DNA from: JAAZBV01 sp964460435
GTDB taxonomy: Bacteria; Desulfobacterota; DSM-4660; Desulfatiglandales; HGW-15
DNA: 64,000 bases
Assembly: GCA_964460435.1 (NCBI GenBank)
Contig: CAYWRH010000005.1
Location: 1-64,000 of the forward strand
Direction: 5' to 3'
Position numbers and translations under genes: made by a program. Of the stretch, positions 54,256 through 62,639 are shown piece after piece. A model generated the notes under the pieces. It ran no database searches. It saw nothing but the letters and a program-made list of their open reading frames with translations, and was not told the DNA's origin. The stretch's first letter is position 1, and every line of letters begins with the position of its first letter.

Positions 54256-54894
54256 TCACGGCTGTTTTGGAAACGGGCGCAGGGTGAAGAGCTTGTCTGA
54301 TCTGGGTGCGCCGCAGCCTGAACATTTACTGTCATACCATGCCACTGGTAAACCGCATTTGGGGCATGACCAGCGCTCCTTTTCCGATTTCGCCCATTTC
54401 TCTATGCCCATCTTCTTTATGCCGTCAAGGTTCTTAAGCACCTCTCCATGATGGGGCATGCCATCGTTATTGAATTTTGTTACCTTTTCACATGGCTCAT
54501 CTTTGCAGTCTGAGCAGCGCGTAACCCCCTCTTTATCCTGCGCACATTTTCTCATTGCACACTCACGGCAAAAGGAGGCGACCCTTCCATTTGCTATGCA
54601 GCCGTCACAGAGGATATCCTCCTTCTCAAGCTTCATTGGCCCAGCTGAAAACTGTTTAACCAGGGCATCAAGCTTTTCTTTATCTTTTGACTGGGTTGCA
54701 ATATACATGGGGCATGCGCCGCAGTATAGCCCGCACGGGGCCACAAGGATTTCATTGCCTTGTTTTGCACCCTGTTTGGATTCCATTGCATGTGCTGCAA
54801 GACAATCAAATTTAAGGCATGCGCAACTGACCGTTGTAGCAGCAACACCAATAACAAAATCCCGCCTGGTGATCTTTTTTATAAAGGTATTCAT
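54256..54894 (-). CDS. Tat-exported DUF3795-type cysteine-rich protein
   Basis: This 212-residue protein has a twin-arginine signal (TRRDFVIG) and hydrophobic stretch. The body starts with APCGLYCGACPMYIA, a DUF3795 signature, followed by several cysteine pairs (CDGC, CREC, CSDC) and a C-terminal zinc-ribbon (CPKCG...CSGCG). It is probably a periplasmic metal- or cluster-binding protein; the family has no established function. ATG 54894 is preferred over a TTG four codons earlier. It is convergent with the redox operon and follows mscL on the same strand. Confidence 0.8.
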   Translation of the reverse strand: MNTFIKKITRRDFVIGVAATTVSCACLKFDCLAAHAMESKQGAKQGNEILVAPCGLYCGACPMYIATQSKDKEKLDALVKQFSAGPMKLEKEDILCDGCIANGRVASFCRECAMRKCAQDKEGVTRCSDCKDEPCEKVTKFNNDGMPHHGEVLKNLDGIKKMGIEKWAKSEKERWSCPKCGLPVAWYDSKCSGCGAPRSDKLFTLRPFPKQP

Positions 54895-54911
54895 ATTTTC
54901 TCTCAATAAAA

Positions 54912-55313
54912 TTACTTTTTAACCAGTGCATCCCTGATTTCTGTCAGGAGCACAACCTCTGCTGAAGGGGCTGGTGGCGCAGCAGGGGCCTCTTCCTGTT
55001 TCTTTTTGAATGTGTTCATTGCCTTTATCATCATAAAAATCGCAAAGGCTATTATTAGAAAATCCACAACTGACTGTATGAACTTGCCATAATTCAGTGT
55101 GACAGCAGCAACGTCACCTGATGCCTGTTTAATGGTGATTGCCAGATTTGTAAAATCGACATTCCCGACAAGAACGCCTATCGGGGGCATGATTACATCT
55201 GCAACAAATGATGAGACTATTTTTCCGAATGCACCGCCAATGATAATGCCGACAGCCATATCAACCACATTGCCACGCATTGCAAAAGTCTTGAATTCCT
55301 GGATAAATCCCAT
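54912..55313 (-). CDS. mscL: Large-conductance mechanosensitive channel MscL
   Basis: This 133-residue inner membrane protein has the classical MscL start (GFIQEFKTFAMRGNVVDMAVGIIIGGAFGKIVSSFVADVIMPPIG), two membrane helices and the cytoplasmic helix with a proline/alanine-rich linker (APAAPPAPSAE). It opens under high membrane tension and releases solutes during osmotic downshock. Length is normal for the family. It is followed 18 bases later by the DUF3795 gene. Confidence 0.97.
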   Translation of the reverse strand: MGFIQEFKTFAMRGNVVDMAVGIIIGGAFGKIVSSFVADVIMPPIGVLVGNVDFTNLAITIKQASGDVAAVTLNYGKFIQSVVDFLIIAFAIFMMIKAMNTFKKKQEEAPAAPPAPSAEVVLLTEIRDALVKK

Positions 55314-55923
55314 GATAAACCCTCCTGTTTTGAATTTAATAATTGGTTAATACGATTTGACACCAACTGTTTACACCATTTTAAATAAAAAGTCTGTTTA
55401 TTTATTTTTTACAATGATCCCTTATCTTGCATTTTTTTCTGCCTTATTGACTTTTTTTAGGGATGGAGCTGTGCCATTGTGCTTCCTCACCAAATGCCCC
55501 ATTAGCCTGTATGCATCTTTTTATATCAAAAAGCATTTATATTAACGATTAATTGTAATACTTCCCGCTGCTCAATATATTGCACAAGTCTCAATATATT
55601 GATAAAAAATAGTGGGAAATTGCACCTCGAAAAAATATAATATTCAGTAAAATCAAATGGATATAATCAGGGCACAATTAATGCAAGCAAATATTATGTT
55701 TCTCTTAAAAAATTAAGCAATGTAGTCTAAGCTTTGGCGATTGTATGTATGGGTTATGGATAGGCGGGATCACATAATAATAAAGGTATCTTACAGGGAT
55801 GGAAGATACGGGCTGAAATAAGGAAAAAGGAGGTGGGGATATTTTTTTGATTGGCAATCAGACCGGTGTGATTCCATTAAAAATGTAGCGTAACATAAAA
55901 ACAAATTTAAGAGGAGGGATAGT
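55314..55923. other. AT-rich intergenic region between divergent genes
   Basis: This 610-base gap between mscL and the first metallophosphoesterase gene has no convincing coding sequence. It holds two copies of the palindrome CAATATATTG inside direct repeats (55571-55601), several TATAAT-like boxes (55636-55641, 55662-55667) without convincing -35 partners, and the GAGGAGGG ribosome site just before 55924. Confidence 0.6.
55571..55601. promoter_or_regulatory. Pair of CTCAATATATTG sites, possible operator
   Basis: Two identical 12-mers at 55571-55582 and 55590-55601 each contain the self-complementary 10-mer CAATATATTG and start 19 bases apart. A TATAAT box lies 35 bases downstream. The layout fits a repressor or activator that binds as dimers on neighbouring helix turns, controlling the long leader of the phosphoesterase gene. 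Confidence 0.4.
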
Positions 55924-58272
55924 ATGTCAAAACAGGTTTTTAGAAACAATAACAAATGGGGAATAGGGTTAAGGTCATTGCTTATCACAATGATCCTGTC
56001 ACTCATTTTTTCATCAATTGCCTTTGCTACTGGTGGTGGTAGATATAAGACCACTGACGCATGGTCTTTTGGTGTAAATGGCGATACTCAATGGACAGTG
56101 ACAGATACGTATAAAAAGGATGCTGATGGCAATTATATAACAGATGAAAATGGTAATTTTATCATTGACAAGTCAGGTGACCCTACAGGTGAAAATCCGA
56201 ATCGTGTGAGCGCTGCATTAGCTAGGGCTGTTGACGCTAAGTTCCGTCAAGCCAAGGTTAAGTTTGTTATTCAAACAGGAGACCTGACTGACTATGCCGG
56301 GCCTGGATTATATACCCGTGCACAAGTTGCTAAAGAAGATCTTTATGATTACGGGATTGGTTTTTTTCCTTTACGTGGCAATCATGAAACATATGGCTAT
56401 TTCATCCCCGGGTATGACCCTGATTACACACTAAATGTCCCTGATTTTAAGGCAGCCTTCCCCCAGACCCAGGGACAAGGAGATTATCTCTTTGGTGCAA
56501 CAAACTTCAGCGTTCCCAGTAGTGTAATTGGGAGTTCAGTGAGTATAATAGATGGGCTGAGCTACTCCTTTGATTATGGCAAAGCCGGTAGCAATGCCAG
56601 GTTTGTTGTAGTTGATACTGAACAGACAGCGGTTGTACATCAGGATGCACCAAAGAATGTCACAATTAACAATGTAACTGTAATAAATCAAGATGGTACA
56701 ACTACTGTAAAAAATATTACCATTGCGCAAGGATATTTTTACTTAGGATGGACTGTCTTTCAGTATTCAGAACCAATTTCTGGAAGGGTTGGTCAATGGA
56801 ATCCAGCATTAGGAGAGAAAACTAATTACAAGGCATGGGTAAGTGTTCCAGGTACAATCCCGGCAGGTACATGGTTTCGCATAGACAGTGCGAGCAGACC
56901 ATCAGCTCATTTTTATGGATGGGAACAAGCAGACGGCGCTTATCCTTTGTATAATGCTGATGGGTCAAAAAGTTATCAATATCTTTCACTGGAAAGTAAT
57001 AATGCTAGTAATACAGAATTCTTTCCTGGCAAACAACAGTTGTGGATCAGCGACAGACTTAACAAGGCGACACGCGGCACTGAACATGCATTTGTGTTCT
57101 CTCACAGGCCAACGTTGAATGCAAACCATACGGATTCCTTCTTTGGTACATCTTCAGCTGTGACACCTGCTGATCAGAATGCCTTCTTTGCAAGTCTTGA
57201 AGACAATGGTGTTAAGTTTATGATTTCAGGCCACGATCACCTATATAATCGAGCCCTTGTTGAAAGCCCGGATCGTTTATCAGAAATTATGCAGATCGTT
57301 ACACAGGGATTAAGCACAAAATTTTATTCCCCAACCCGGCTGGATGACTTTGGAAAAGAGGGTGTTGCCCCCGACCAGACGTGGGTCAAAGATAGGGAGA
57401 CCCAAATTGCCCAGGAAGTTAACAATTTTGGTTATTATATCTATACAGTTGATGGTCCACGCGTAACAGCTAGTTATTTTGCTGATGCTGATGGTGGCTT
57501 TGTAGATGGGGAGCTGTATCCTGATGGTACAGGTTCTCTTGAATGCCCTGACCTTGATTTTGTTAAACAGGACGAATGGGGTTACAGCCTTAATGGACAG
57601 CAGTTTGTAATCCCTCAAGGCGAGTCATATACAATGGTGCAAGACAGCTTTAATGGCACAACAGCAAAAATTATTGCCGGTAAAAACAACAGTACTACTA
57701 CCGACCTGACACCGGTTGCATTTGTAGATAATAATAACCCTAAAACTGATGATCCAAGTGATGATACTCAGGTCAGCGGCCCACGTGCACTGAATAAGGT
57801 GGTCAACACAGGCTGGGTTGATCGTCCCAATTACAAGCCACTGCCTGTTGTAAAAACAATCTGGGATGTTTTAAAGATGTTCCAGTATCTCATGATAAAT
57901 GCAAATAACAAACTTCAGAGCGATATCGTGTCTCTCTGGGGCATGGGAGAACTTGGAAAAGAAGAGACTGATACCTATGTGCTCTCTATGACATATGATA
58001 CAACCTCAATGTATTATGGTATCAATAACCTGCAAATGATCAAGAATGGCAAGGCCGGAATTGCTACCTATGTTAATGGCAAATGGGTAAACGCAGTAAA
58101 TGAGAATTTTGGCGGGAAGGCAAAGTTTGTTCTGGGGCCATATAAAGATACATATGGCCTTGGCACATATGGAATTGACCTTAAGACCAATACCGCATGG
58201 GCAGTATTAAATTACAATGCAGACTTCGCAGTTGCAACTAATGTAGGCCCTGCATGTTTTAAAAAATGGTAA
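55924..58272 (+). CDS. Secreted calcineurin-like metallophosphoesterase (first of a tandem pair)
   Basis: This is a 782-residue exported protein with a signal peptide (about residues 15-36). Metallophosphoesterase motifs are in order: GDTQW, GDLTD, GNHE, a late SHRP and GHDH, sufficient for a two-metal site. Compared with the gene that follows, it has an extra segment of about 110 residues between VVDTEQT and PGKQQLWISDRLNK, and a longer C-terminal half. The last 100 residues repeat a motif also present in its neighbour (NGKWVNAVNENFGGKAKFVLG...GIDLKTNTAWAVLNYNADFAVA). The substrate is unknown; such secreted enzymes release phosphate from extracellular esters. Confidence 0.87.
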   Translation: MSKQVFRNNNKWGIGLRSLLITMILSLIFSSIAFATGGGRYKTTDAWSFGVNGDTQWTVTDTYKKDADGNYITDENGNFIIDKSGDPTGENPNRVSAALARAVDAKFRQAKVKFVIQTGDLTDYAGPGLYTRAQVAKEDLYDYGIGFFPLRGNHETYGYFIPGYDPDYTLNVPDFKAAFPQTQGQGDYLFGATNFSVPSSVIGSSVSIIDGLSYSFDYGKAGSNARFVVVDTEQTAVVHQDAPKNVTINNVTVINQDGTTTVKNITIAQGYFYLGWTVFQYSEPISGRVGQWNPALGEKTNYKAWVSVPGTIPAGTWFRIDSASRPSAHFYGWEQADGAYPLYNADGSKSYQYLSLESNNASNTEFFPGKQQLWISDRLNKATRGTEHAFVFSHRPTLNANHTDSFFGTSSAVTPADQNAFFASLEDNGVKFMISGHDHLYNRALVESPDRLSEIMQIVTQGLSTKFYSPTRLDDFGKEGVAPDQTWVKDRETQIAQEVNNFGYYIYTVDGPRVTASYFADADGGFVDGELYPDGTGSLECPDLDFVKQDEWGYSLNGQQFVIPQGESYTMVQDSFNGTTAKIIAGKNNSTTTDLTPVAFVDNNNPKTDDPSDDTQVSGPRALNKVVNTGWVDRPNYKPLPVVKTIWDVLKMFQYLMINANNKLQSDIVSLWGMGELGKEETDTYVLSMTYDTTSMYYGINNLQMIKNGKAGIATYVNGKWVNAVNENFGGKAKFVLGPYKDTYGLGTYGIDLKTNTAWAVLNYNADFAVATNVGPACFKKW

Positions 58273-58284
58273 TCTCCTGACTTT

Positions 58285-58317
58285 TTTATATACATGCCTG
58301 ACAGGCATGTATATAAA
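58285..58317. repeat. Perfect 16-bp-arm palindrome between the paralogues
   Basis: TTTATATACATGCCTG and CAGGCATGTATATAAA are perfect arms around a single A. It lies 12 bases after the first phosphoesterase gene. There is no T tract on the 3-prime side, so it is not an ordinary terminator. Confidence 0.7.
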
Positions 58318-58338
58318 TCAAACGTTTTAAGCTTTGGC

Positions 58339-58380
58339 ATATCGGGGTAGAAAATATTAATTCTACCCCGATATTTCTTT
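58339..58380 (+). terminator. Intrinsic terminator between the paralogous phosphoesterases
   Basis: ATATCGGGGTAGAA and TTCTACCCCGATAT form a perfect 14-bp stem with an AATATTAA loop, followed by TTCTTT. Confidence 0.75.
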
Positions 58381-58440
58381 AAACTCATGGTATAAAAAAC
58401 AAGTAAATATTTTGAGTATTTTTAGCGGAGCAATTTAAAA

Positions 58441-60210
58441 ATGAAGAAACTAACCTGCCTGTTTATATTCCTTATTGCTCTGGTATCCTCCACCCTTGCT
58501 TTTTCTGAAGGCGGAGGCCGATATCAGTCAATAGATGCATGGTCATTTGGCGTGCATGGGGATACACAGTGGACAATTGCAGAGGATGCTGCAAACCCCG
58601 ACTTTGTATCAGGGGCAATGATCAAACAGGTAAATGATGAATTCATTAAACATGGCGTAAAACTTGTCATTGCGCTGGGAGACCTCTCTGACAGGGCAAA
58701 ACCGGGGGCACTGGCAACAAGGGCGAAATTTGCAAAACCATTATATGATGCCGGCATAGGTTTTTTCCCGATGCGGGGAAATCATGAATCATATGGATGG
58801 CTTTATAATTATACATCTGTGGAAGCCGAGATAGCTGAGATTCTGGAAAACTTTCCTCAAACCAGAAAGGAGATGTTCGGGGCATATAATCTTTCAAGCC
58901 CCTTAAAACTGGATGGGAAAGATAATCCGGATTTGGATGGTTTAAGCTATTCTTTTGACTTCGGCCCAAAGGGCAGCAATGTCAGGTTCGTAATCATTGA
59001 CACAGAGGATGTTAAATGCGAAACAACTGAAGTCGAACAAAATGGCACAAAATACCCTTACTGGCCAAAGGCATGCACAAACTACCCTATACCTTCACAG
59101 CAGGAATGGATAGATGGCAGGCTAAATAAAGCCGGCAGGGGAACAAATCATGCTATTATTTTGAGCCATCGTACGCCATTGAGCCAGAATCATACTGACT
59201 CACCATTTAATCCGAATACTGTTTTCGGTCAGGAACCATATGGCATGGATTATAATAAAGAAGGGCAAAACAGCTTTTTCGCAAGCCTCAATAAAAACGG
59301 GGTTCGGTTGTATTTGGGCGCTCATGACCATATACATCACCGGTCTGTAATTAAAAGCCCGGATGGCAAATCACAGATACAGGAGATAATAGCAGCAGGA
59401 TTGAGCACCAAGTTTTATTCCCCTTCACCTATCCCTTTTCCGAAAAAAGACAGAGAGGGGAATATTACAATACCGGATCAATGGCATAATCAAAAAGGCC
59501 GCGAAGTATCCATATCGCAGGAAGAAAATAATATAGGATATTATATCTATACTGTAGACGGGCCGAGGATATCAGCAGATTATTATGCTGATTCAAGGGG
59601 TAATTTTCAATCAAGCAACCGGTTTCCATTCGGTGAAGATAATCCGGAATATCCAAATGGTGTCACACCGGAGTTTCATTTTGTTAAAAAAGAGAATTTT
59701 GGGTACAGCCTTAATGGCAGGGAGTTTCTGGTTGCACAGGGTGAGTCATATAATGTTGTAAGTGACAGCTTTGGAAAAACAAGCGCCAGGATACTTTATG
59801 GGTTTAATAACAGCGCATCGGTTGATGCCAATAAACGCCTACTTACAAAGGCAGTTGAGACAGGCTGGGTAAAAAATCCTGATCCAGACAAATTGAAAAG
59901 CGATATCTTTTCCATCTGGGGGATGGCAGAATTGGGGATGAATAACAGGGCAGACATCTATGTGCTTTCCATCTCTTTTGCATCAGGCGATGCCCGTCTA
60001 TTTAAAAATGGAAAGGCCTGGATCGCCACCTATACAAATGGGAGATGGGTTAATGCGGTCGATGAAAATTTCGGGGGCAAAAAGAGGTTTGTCCTGGGTA
60101 AATACATGCCCGAATATGGCCTGGGCACCTATGGGATTGACCCAAAAACAAAAACCGCATGGGCGGTATTAAATTATAATGCAGATTTTGCTGTTGCTAT
60201 TGAAAGATAA
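58441..60210 (+). CDS. Secreted calcineurin-like metallophosphoesterase (second of a tandem pair)
   Basis: This 589-residue exported protein with a signal peptide (MKKLTCLFIFLIALVSSTLAFS) is a clear paralogue of the preceding gene. It shares GGGRY...DAWSFGV-GDTQWT, GDLSDRAKPG, FFPMRGNHESYG, SHRTPLSQNHTDS and GAHDH, plus the same C-terminal module. It lacks the 110-residue insertion of the first copy and has a shorter linker. GAHDH replaces GHDH by an Ala shift, but the metal-binding histidines remain. The terminator between the two genes suggests partly separate expression. Confidence 0.87.
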   Translation: MKKLTCLFIFLIALVSSTLAFSEGGGRYQSIDAWSFGVHGDTQWTIAEDAANPDFVSGAMIKQVNDEFIKHGVKLVIALGDLSDRAKPGALATRAKFAKPLYDAGIGFFPMRGNHESYGWLYNYTSVEAEIAEILENFPQTRKEMFGAYNLSSPLKLDGKDNPDLDGLSYSFDFGPKGSNVRFVIIDTEDVKCETTEVEQNGTKYPYWPKACTNYPIPSQQEWIDGRLNKAGRGTNHAIILSHRTPLSQNHTDSPFNPNTVFGQEPYGMDYNKEGQNSFFASLNKNGVRLYLGAHDHIHHRSVIKSPDGKSQIQEIIAAGLSTKFYSPSPIPFPKKDREGNITIPDQWHNQKGREVSISQEENNIGYYIYTVDGPRISADYYADSRGNFQSSNRFPFGEDNPEYPNGVTPEFHFVKKENFGYSLNGREFLVAQGESYNVVSDSFGKTSARILYGFNNSASVDANKRLLTKAVETGWVKNPDPDKLKSDIFSIWGMAELGMNNRADIYVLSISFASGDARLFKNGKAWIATYTNGRWVNAVDENFGGKKRFVLGKYMPEYGLGTYGIDPKTKTAWAVLNYNADFAVAIER

Positions 60211-60260
60211 TTAATTCAATAACATTAGGTATATAACCCCACCCTGCAGAGGATTTACTT

Positions 60261-60824
60261 ATGAACGATATAAAGAGACCTGAAGAGCATCTTCCGCCAC
60301 CATTACCCGGCCCTGAAGAAAGAGAACAAACAATGAAAAATAGTCCGTCGTATAAACGCGCTGACGAAATGTTCTGTTCCAACTGCGGTGCAATAATAAA
60401 AATAAAATCCCTCTCATGCCCCAGGTGCGGTAAGAAACAGAAAAAGGATGGCATGGGATGCTTGCCCATGGCTGCTATTGGTATTGCCATCTGTTTTGTT
60501 GGATTTTTTATAATTGGCATTATCGCTGCCATTGCAATCCCCCAGTTTGCAGCATACAGGGCAAGGTCATACCAGGCAGCTATCAAGACAGAGTTAAATG
60601 AGGTCTGCAAGGCTGAAGATGCCTATTATACTCAAAATCACAAATATACTGACAGCCTTGATGCGCTTAATTATAGCCCAAAACCAAACATATTAATTCA
60701 GATAGTTGAATATGATGATGAATGCTTTTATGCTCGGGGTGAGATGAAAAACCTGAATAAAAAATATATGATAGACTGCGACTGTACAATCACTGAAGAG
60801 GCCATGGAAAGTAAAGAAAAATAG
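60261..60824 (+). CDS. Zinc-ribbon / membrane / pilin-like hybrid protein
   Basis: This is a 187-residue protein. The N-terminus is proline-rich and has a zinc-ribbon (CSNCGAIIKIKSLSCPRCG). A hydrophobic segment then ends in GIIAAIAIPQFAAYRARSYQAAIKTELNEVCKAEDAYYTQNHKYT. This closely resembles the mature N-terminal helix of type IV pilins of this bacterial group (AAIAIPQF, AYR, AEEAYY). The normal prepilin leader and G/FTLIE cleavage site are absent, replaced by the zinc-ribbon. It may therefore be a membrane protein derived from a pilin rather than a fibre subunit. The C-terminus contains CDC. It ends convergently with the RDD gene. Confidence 0.7.
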   Translation: MNDIKRPEEHLPPPLPGPEEREQTMKNSPSYKRADEMFCSNCGAIIKIKSLSCPRCGKKQKKDGMGCLPMAAIGIAICFVGFFIIGIIAAIAIPQFAAYRARSYQAAIKTELNEVCKAEDAYYTQNHKYTDSLDALNYSPKPNILIQIVEYDDECFYARGEMKNLNKKYMIDCDCTITEEAMESKEK

Positions 60825-60841
60825 CAATGCAATATCAGGCT

Positions 60842-61621
60842 TCAGCCCCTTTTATTATCAGGTCTGTAAAGCAGGTCCACAACATTCCGGATATACTGTT
60901 CATCTGAAATCCCTTCTATTGCCTCCTGTGGAAACTCTACAATATTTTTAAACCAGGAGGCAATCTCGCTGAATAATTCTATCCTGGCGACAGGATCAAA
61001 CTGCTCCCTTCGTAACAGCGCCTGCAGGGCTATGCCTGCCTCCTTTGGAGATACCCTCTGCCTCAGCCTGCCAACAAGATGAGGGTAACCACGGAATGAG
61101 TTATATTTGTCAGGCAACAGTTGATCAAGGTCAGGTTCATTCACCTTCGTATTCCACACAACAATGGTGTTGGCTGCAATATCGCCAAGCCTCTGTGAAT
61201 AGCGTGAAAAAAAGCAGGTCAACCCTCCAACCAGATAGAATACTGAAGGCAGCTTATCAAGAGGGCGCAGTATATTGCGTATAATCACCTGATGAAATTG
61301 CAGATTAAGCCCCTGTATGTCCATAACCCTTAAATTGAACATGCGCTTTCCTATGGTTTGCCCCCTGAAGTAATACTCCATAATAATCCCATATCCAATG
61401 GAAACGATAAAATAGAGCAGAATCAACCCTGCTATGGCAAATTCCATACTTATTATTGAAAACACCTTCATCAAGGAGGATAATATTTTTGTTATGGCTG
61501 AGATGCATGCAAGATCAATCGCCCATGCGAGAGAACGAATAATGGGCCCTGCAAGGCGAATTGAAAATTCAATGCCCTCAGGTGTTTCAATGATAAGTCT
61601 GTTTTCTCTGCTATGGATCAT
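60842..61621 (-). CDS. RDD-family membrane protein
   Basis: This is a 259-residue inner membrane protein. The N-terminal half is an RDD domain: the first helix with RSLAWAIDLACI (Arg and Asp of RDD), two further helices and GQTIGKRMFNLRVMDIQG. The last 120 residues are soluble and helical. The family is thought to include transporters or ion exchangers, but its role is poorly known. It ends a minus-strand operon with SpoIIM-like and DUF58 genes, an arrangement commonly found together with MoxR ATPases. Confidence 0.85.
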   Translation of the reverse strand: MIHSRENRLIIETPEGIEFSIRLAGPIIRSLAWAIDLACISAITKILSSLMKVFSIISMEFAIAGLILLYFIVSIGYGIIMEYYFRGQTIGKRMFNLRVMDIQGLNLQFHQVIIRNILRPLDKLPSVFYLVGGLTCFFSRYSQRLGDIAANTIVVWNTKVNEPDLDQLLPDKYNSFRGYPHLVGRLRQRVSPKEAGIALQALLRREQFDPVARIELFSEIASWFKNIVEFPQEAIEGISDEQYIRNVVDLLYRPDNKRG

Positions 61622-61622
61622 A

Positions 61623-62639
61623 TCAGCTTTTCTTTATAACCTGCCTTTCCTTTTTATCAACCCCTGATCTGAAGAGAAGCCATGAAAGAAGTATTAGTTC
61701 AAGTATCCCGAAACTGATCTTCACACTGTAGGGTATTACTGGCTCATGATACTGTGAGAAAAAACTCTCTATTATTCCGGCCCAGACGAGAAGGAGCGCC
61801 GCACCTGATATTATAGTTACCACATCCCTTGACACGTTGGCCAGACGTTTCCTCATTGTTTCAGTAGAACCATGGCCAATAATTGCATCTGCAAGCATAA
61901 ACCCTGCCTGCCCGCCTAGAAGTATAGCTGGTATCTCAAGAGACCCATGAGGCAGTAACCATCCCATAAGAAAAACCGATTCTCCGGCCATCATATAGTC
62001 AATGGCGACAGCGCCCAAGATTACACCATTGTAAAAAAGAACAATTATCGTGCCCACGCCGAATGTCATGCCAAGGGCCATTGCCAGGATAGCAACATTT
62101 ATATTATTTGTCATAAGCTGTGATGAAAACCGGAGCATTCCGCTCCCGCTGATATCAATACCTTTATTCTCTTCCTTGTCCACCCTTTCAGAAGGGGAGC
62201 CTGTAAGGTGTTCAAAGGAAACAATAATGGCCTTTGAATCAGGATCAAGTGTTATGGCAAGCCCGCCAAAGATACAGCCGGCAAGGGTAATTGCAATGCT
62301 TAAATAAAAGGCCTTTATATGTAAGCGAAAGGCCCTCGGAAATGTTATGAAAAAAAAGCGCCGCGGTGAAAAGGTTTTTGAATGTATCCTTGTTTCATGT
62401 ATCTCGCAGTATGCCTTTGCCACAAGTGATTCAAGATAGTTTTTGATCCCTGTCTGGGATGAAAAGGTCATGATTTTTCCGAGGTCTGCCGAGGCCCTTT
62501 GATATAGATAATGAAAACGTCTGATCTCAGTGAAATCCATTTTACGATTATTATCCCGCCCAAGTGAATCCAGAACCATCTCCAGTTCTGACCAGTAGGG
62601 TTGTTCATCCTCTATAAATTTTACTATATCAATAATCAT
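61623..62639 (-). CDS. SpoIIM-like (DUF95) membrane protein
   Basis: This 338-residue inner membrane protein has a soluble N-terminus of about 110 residues and then several helices. The characteristic DUF95 stretch is present: LGMTFGVGTIIVLFYNGVILGAVAIDYM, then LLPHGSLEIPAILLGGQAGFMLADAI. It belongs to the stage II sporulation M family in the broad sense, but here it is not linked to sporulation. It is part of the RDD-SpoIIM-DUF58 cluster. It overlaps the DUF58 gene by four bases (ATGA) and ends one base from the RDD start, so co-translation is likely. Confidence 0.87.
   Translation of the reverse strand: MIIDIVKFIEDEQPYWSELEMVLDSLGRDNNRKMDFTEIRRFHYLYQRASADLGKIMTFSSQTGIKNYLESLVAKAYCEIHETRIHSKTFSPRRFFFITFPRAFRLHIKAFYLSIAITLAGCIFGGLAITLDPDSKAIIVSFEHLTGSPSERVDKEENKGIDISGSGMLRFSSQLMTNNINVAILAMALGMTFGVGTIIVLFYNGVILGAVAIDYMMAGESVFLMGWLLPHGSLEIPAILLGGQAGFMLADAIIGHGSTETMRKRLANVSRDVVTIISGAALLLVWAGIIESFFSQYHEPVIPYSVKISFGILELILLSWLLFRSGVDKKERQVIKKS

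Noticed and set aside
54256..54894. Selenoprotein search in the cysteine-rich DUF3795 gene and other Fe-S genes
   Set aside because: No in-frame TGA is needed to explain these genes. Their frames are complete.
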